A stretch of 64,000 nt of DNA from Aequorivita vladivostokensis. Its GTDB lineage: Bacteria > Bacteroidota > Bacteroidia > Flavobacteriales > Flavobacteriaceae. Location of the stretch: assembly GCF_000952855.1 (NCBI RefSeq), contig NZ_JSVU01000003.1:124001-188000 (forward strand). The letters run 5' to 3'. Position numbers and translations under genes: made by a program. The notes under the pieces are model-generated. The model was not told where the DNA came from and searched no databases. It saw only the letters and a list, made by a program, of their open reading frames with translations. Positions 62,934-64,000 of the stretch are shown here, one piece after another; position 1 is the first letter of the stretch; the number at the start of each line of letters is the position of its first letter.

Positions 62934-63593
62934 TTAGTTACAGCTTTCTGCCTGTATTTGTTTGGCTCGTTCCCCGCCATACGTCGGATAGAACTCACCT
63001 GCTGGTTTAAAGGTAGCAAAAAGTTCAATGGCCCGTTGAATGTCTTTGCAGTACGGCTCCAGACTTTGCCCAAAATATTTGGCGCCGCCCATATCCCATT
63101 CTGCCTTTGCCAAAATAATCCGCGGATTGTCAGGCGCAAGGGCCAGGGCTTTGTTGTAAAGCTCTGAAGCTTTAGGGGAATAGGTCATTCCGTATTTCTG
63201 ACCGTCAAAAACAATCCAGGCCGTGTACAAATGCGCCTGCAAAACCAATAAATCTGGGTTGTCTTTTGAAATTGCCGTAGCATCATTGATGAAATCCTGA
63301 GCCTTGTCCAATTGGGCTTTCAGTTTGGCCTCGTCCTTTTCCGTGAAGCTGTTGATTACGTTAATTTGGGCCACATAGTACGGCGGCAACCAATTGTCCG
63401 GTTCGGCCGCTGCTATTCTTTCAAAAACATTGGCAGCTTCCCACGATTTATTTTCCTGCCAAAGTTGGAATGCCTTTCGCATTCCCTGTTGGTATTTTGA
63501 GGGCGCGGCAGCCGTATTTACCGCTGAATCTGTCTGCCCCTGCATTATAAGAGCAGTGAAAAAAATCATTAAATAAGTGACTACATTTTGCAT
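62934..63593 (-). CDS. Secreted TPR-like protein
   Basis: 219 aa with signal peptide (MQNVVTYLMIFFTALIMQGQ). Two to three TPR-like units follow (FQLWQENKSWEAANVFERIAAAEPDNWLPPYY, ASELYNKALALAPDNPRIILAKAEWD). Periplasmic scaffold or binding protein; partner unknown. The upstream gap holds a 7-bp-period A/T tract and an inverted repeat. Confidence 0.85.
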   Translation of the reverse strand: MQNVVTYLMIFFTALIMQGQTDSAVNTAAAPSKYQQGMRKAFQLWQENKSWEAANVFERIAAAEPDNWLPPYYVAQINVINSFTEKDEAKLKAQLDKAQDFINDATAISKDNPDLLVLQAHLYTAWIVFDGQKYGMTYSPKASELYNKALALAPDNPRIILAKAEWDMGGAKYFGQSLEPYCKDIQRAIELFATFKPAGEFYPTYGGERAKQIQAESCN

Positions 63594-63610
63594 GGTTTCT
63601 ATTTTTTGTT

Positions 63611-63631
63611 GGTTATTATTTATTGGTTATT
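63611..63631. repeat. Short heptamer tract upstream of the TPR-like gene
   Basis: GGTTATT, ATTTATT, GGTTATT; similar 7-bp spacing continues weakly to about 63650. Confidence 0.5.
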
Positions 63632-63734
63632 GTTATTTTTTATTGTTGTTCAAATTTCGATCAAAATATTTCTTTTGAAAAAATCCTTCAACCCAACTGT
63701 TGTTTTTGTAGGCTGAATTGTATTCCTCCATTCC

Positions 63735-63768
63735 AACTTTGACAAATTTTAAAAACTTTGTCAAAGTT
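63735..63768. repeat. Perfect 12-bp inverted repeat
   Basis: AACTTTGACAAA (63735-63746) and TTTGTCAAAGTT (63757-63768), 10-bp loop. It lies 36 bp downstream of the stop of the receptor-like gene on the minus strand. No T run follows on either strand, so it may be a weak terminator or a dispersed repeat. Confidence 0.6.
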
Positions 63769-63803
63769 CCCTCGTCGAATATCCCATTTTGAGCGTTAGA
63801 AGG

Positions 63804-64000
63804 CTACAGATTATCAAGCTGATTGTCCCTGCCATCATCACTAATAGTCCAGAAAAAGCCCACGAAAAAGAACTGATCGGCTGCGGGAAGCAACTCCCGC
63901 CGCGCAAAGTTTCCATTTGCATCCGGGATGTTCGAATATTGATAGCCATTCACATTTTTAAATGCAAAAACGTTGTTCACAGAAACATATAGAATCTTCT
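63804..64000 (-). CDS. Outer-membrane receptor-like protein (TonB-dependent receptor type), C-terminal fragment
   Basis: The last 65 codons of a gene that begins beyond the right edge: KILYVSVNNVFAFKNVNGYQ, then an acidic loop, and the closing strand ADQFFFVGFFWTISDDGRDNQLDNL. Alternating aromatic strands with 'FFFVGFFW' near the end are typical of the last beta-strands of Bacteroidota TonB-dependent receptors, though here a short polar tail follows. The protein would import a ligand across the outer membrane; the ligand cannot be guessed from this piece. Confidence 0.7.
   Translation of the reverse strand, partial: KILYVSVNNVFAFKNVNGYQYSNIPDANGNFARRELLPAADQFFFVGFFWTISDDGRDNQLDNL

Noticed and set aside
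63761-63992. Short frames at the right edge (62 and 67 aa)
   Set aside because: Both are out of frame with the receptor-like C-terminus, which is better supported by its beta-strand pattern.

Overview
The window looks like a chromosome segment of a marine- or sediment-type Flavobacteriaceae member (Bacteroidota). Support comes from a secreted M36 protease with a C-terminal type IX secretion sorting domain, 2TM-domain/LytTR signalling genes, SatD and DUF4331 families, Bacteroidota promoters (TTG, about 20 bp, TAnnTTTG), and A/T-rich leaders mostly without Shine-Dalgarno sequences. An Aequorivita-like genus is my guess; no rRNA is present to settle it.

Layout. 1-2363: the 3' end of a dnaE-type polymerase followed by dinB. 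2471-6011: sdaA, a small secreted NTF2-like protein, panB, and an RluA-family pseudouridine synthase with no normal start codon. 6008-8117 (minus): a 7TM membrane protein, a NarL/DegS-type histidine kinase and a LuxR-type response regulator. 8328-8684 (minus): a small unknown protein divergent from the next block. 8933-34816 (plus): one long extracellular contractile injection system (eCIS, phage-tail-like) locus. 34818-50322 (minus): housekeeping genes, including a DUF2891 lipoprotein, M16 peptidase, YifB, a glycolytic run (pfkA, gap, a BadF/NagK-type kinase, pgi), tilS, DUF3307, satD, pabB and an FMN reductase. 50323-53769 (minus): M36 fungalysin-type protease. 53982-55319 (plus): ECF sigma and anti-sigma. 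55527-58243 (minus): TPR lipoprotein and a DUF4331 pair. 58394-59617: a LETM1-related protein. 59618-62850 (minus): a LytS-type kinase with a 2TM tail, three stand-alone 2TM proteins and a LytTR regulator. The window ends with a TPR-like secreted protein and the 3' end of an outer-membrane receptor-like gene.

The eCIS locus is the centrepiece. In order it encodes a Pvc16-like DUF4255 terminator, an unknown 291-aa protein, sheath, two tube proteins, a 53-aa DUF5908-like protein, a LysM tube-initiation protein, a VgrG/gp5-like spike, PAAR tip, gp25, two very large baseplate proteins, an unknown 874-aa protein, an 81-aa protein, the tape measure, a 916-aa eCIS-core (DUF4157) cargo candidate with two HExxH motifs, an unknown 305-aa protein, a PG-binding/CHAP lysin, a polytopic patatin-like phospholipase and the AAA+ ATPase. 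No capsid, terminase, integrase or T6SS membrane-complex gene is present. The upstream region carries a good promoter and two inverted-repeat pairs of a shared TAGG(G)AAA half-site, next to a two-component system that could regulate it.

Other signals: 7-bp-period tandem tracts of unrelated unit sequence in many intergenic gaps, two of them ending a few bases before eCIS start codons; a candidate structured small RNA between pfkA and tilS with promoter, rod-like fold and intrinsic terminator; a 29-bp tandem repeat in the satD promoter; and a shared 10-bp promoter word between the ECF sigma gene and the DUF4331 operon.
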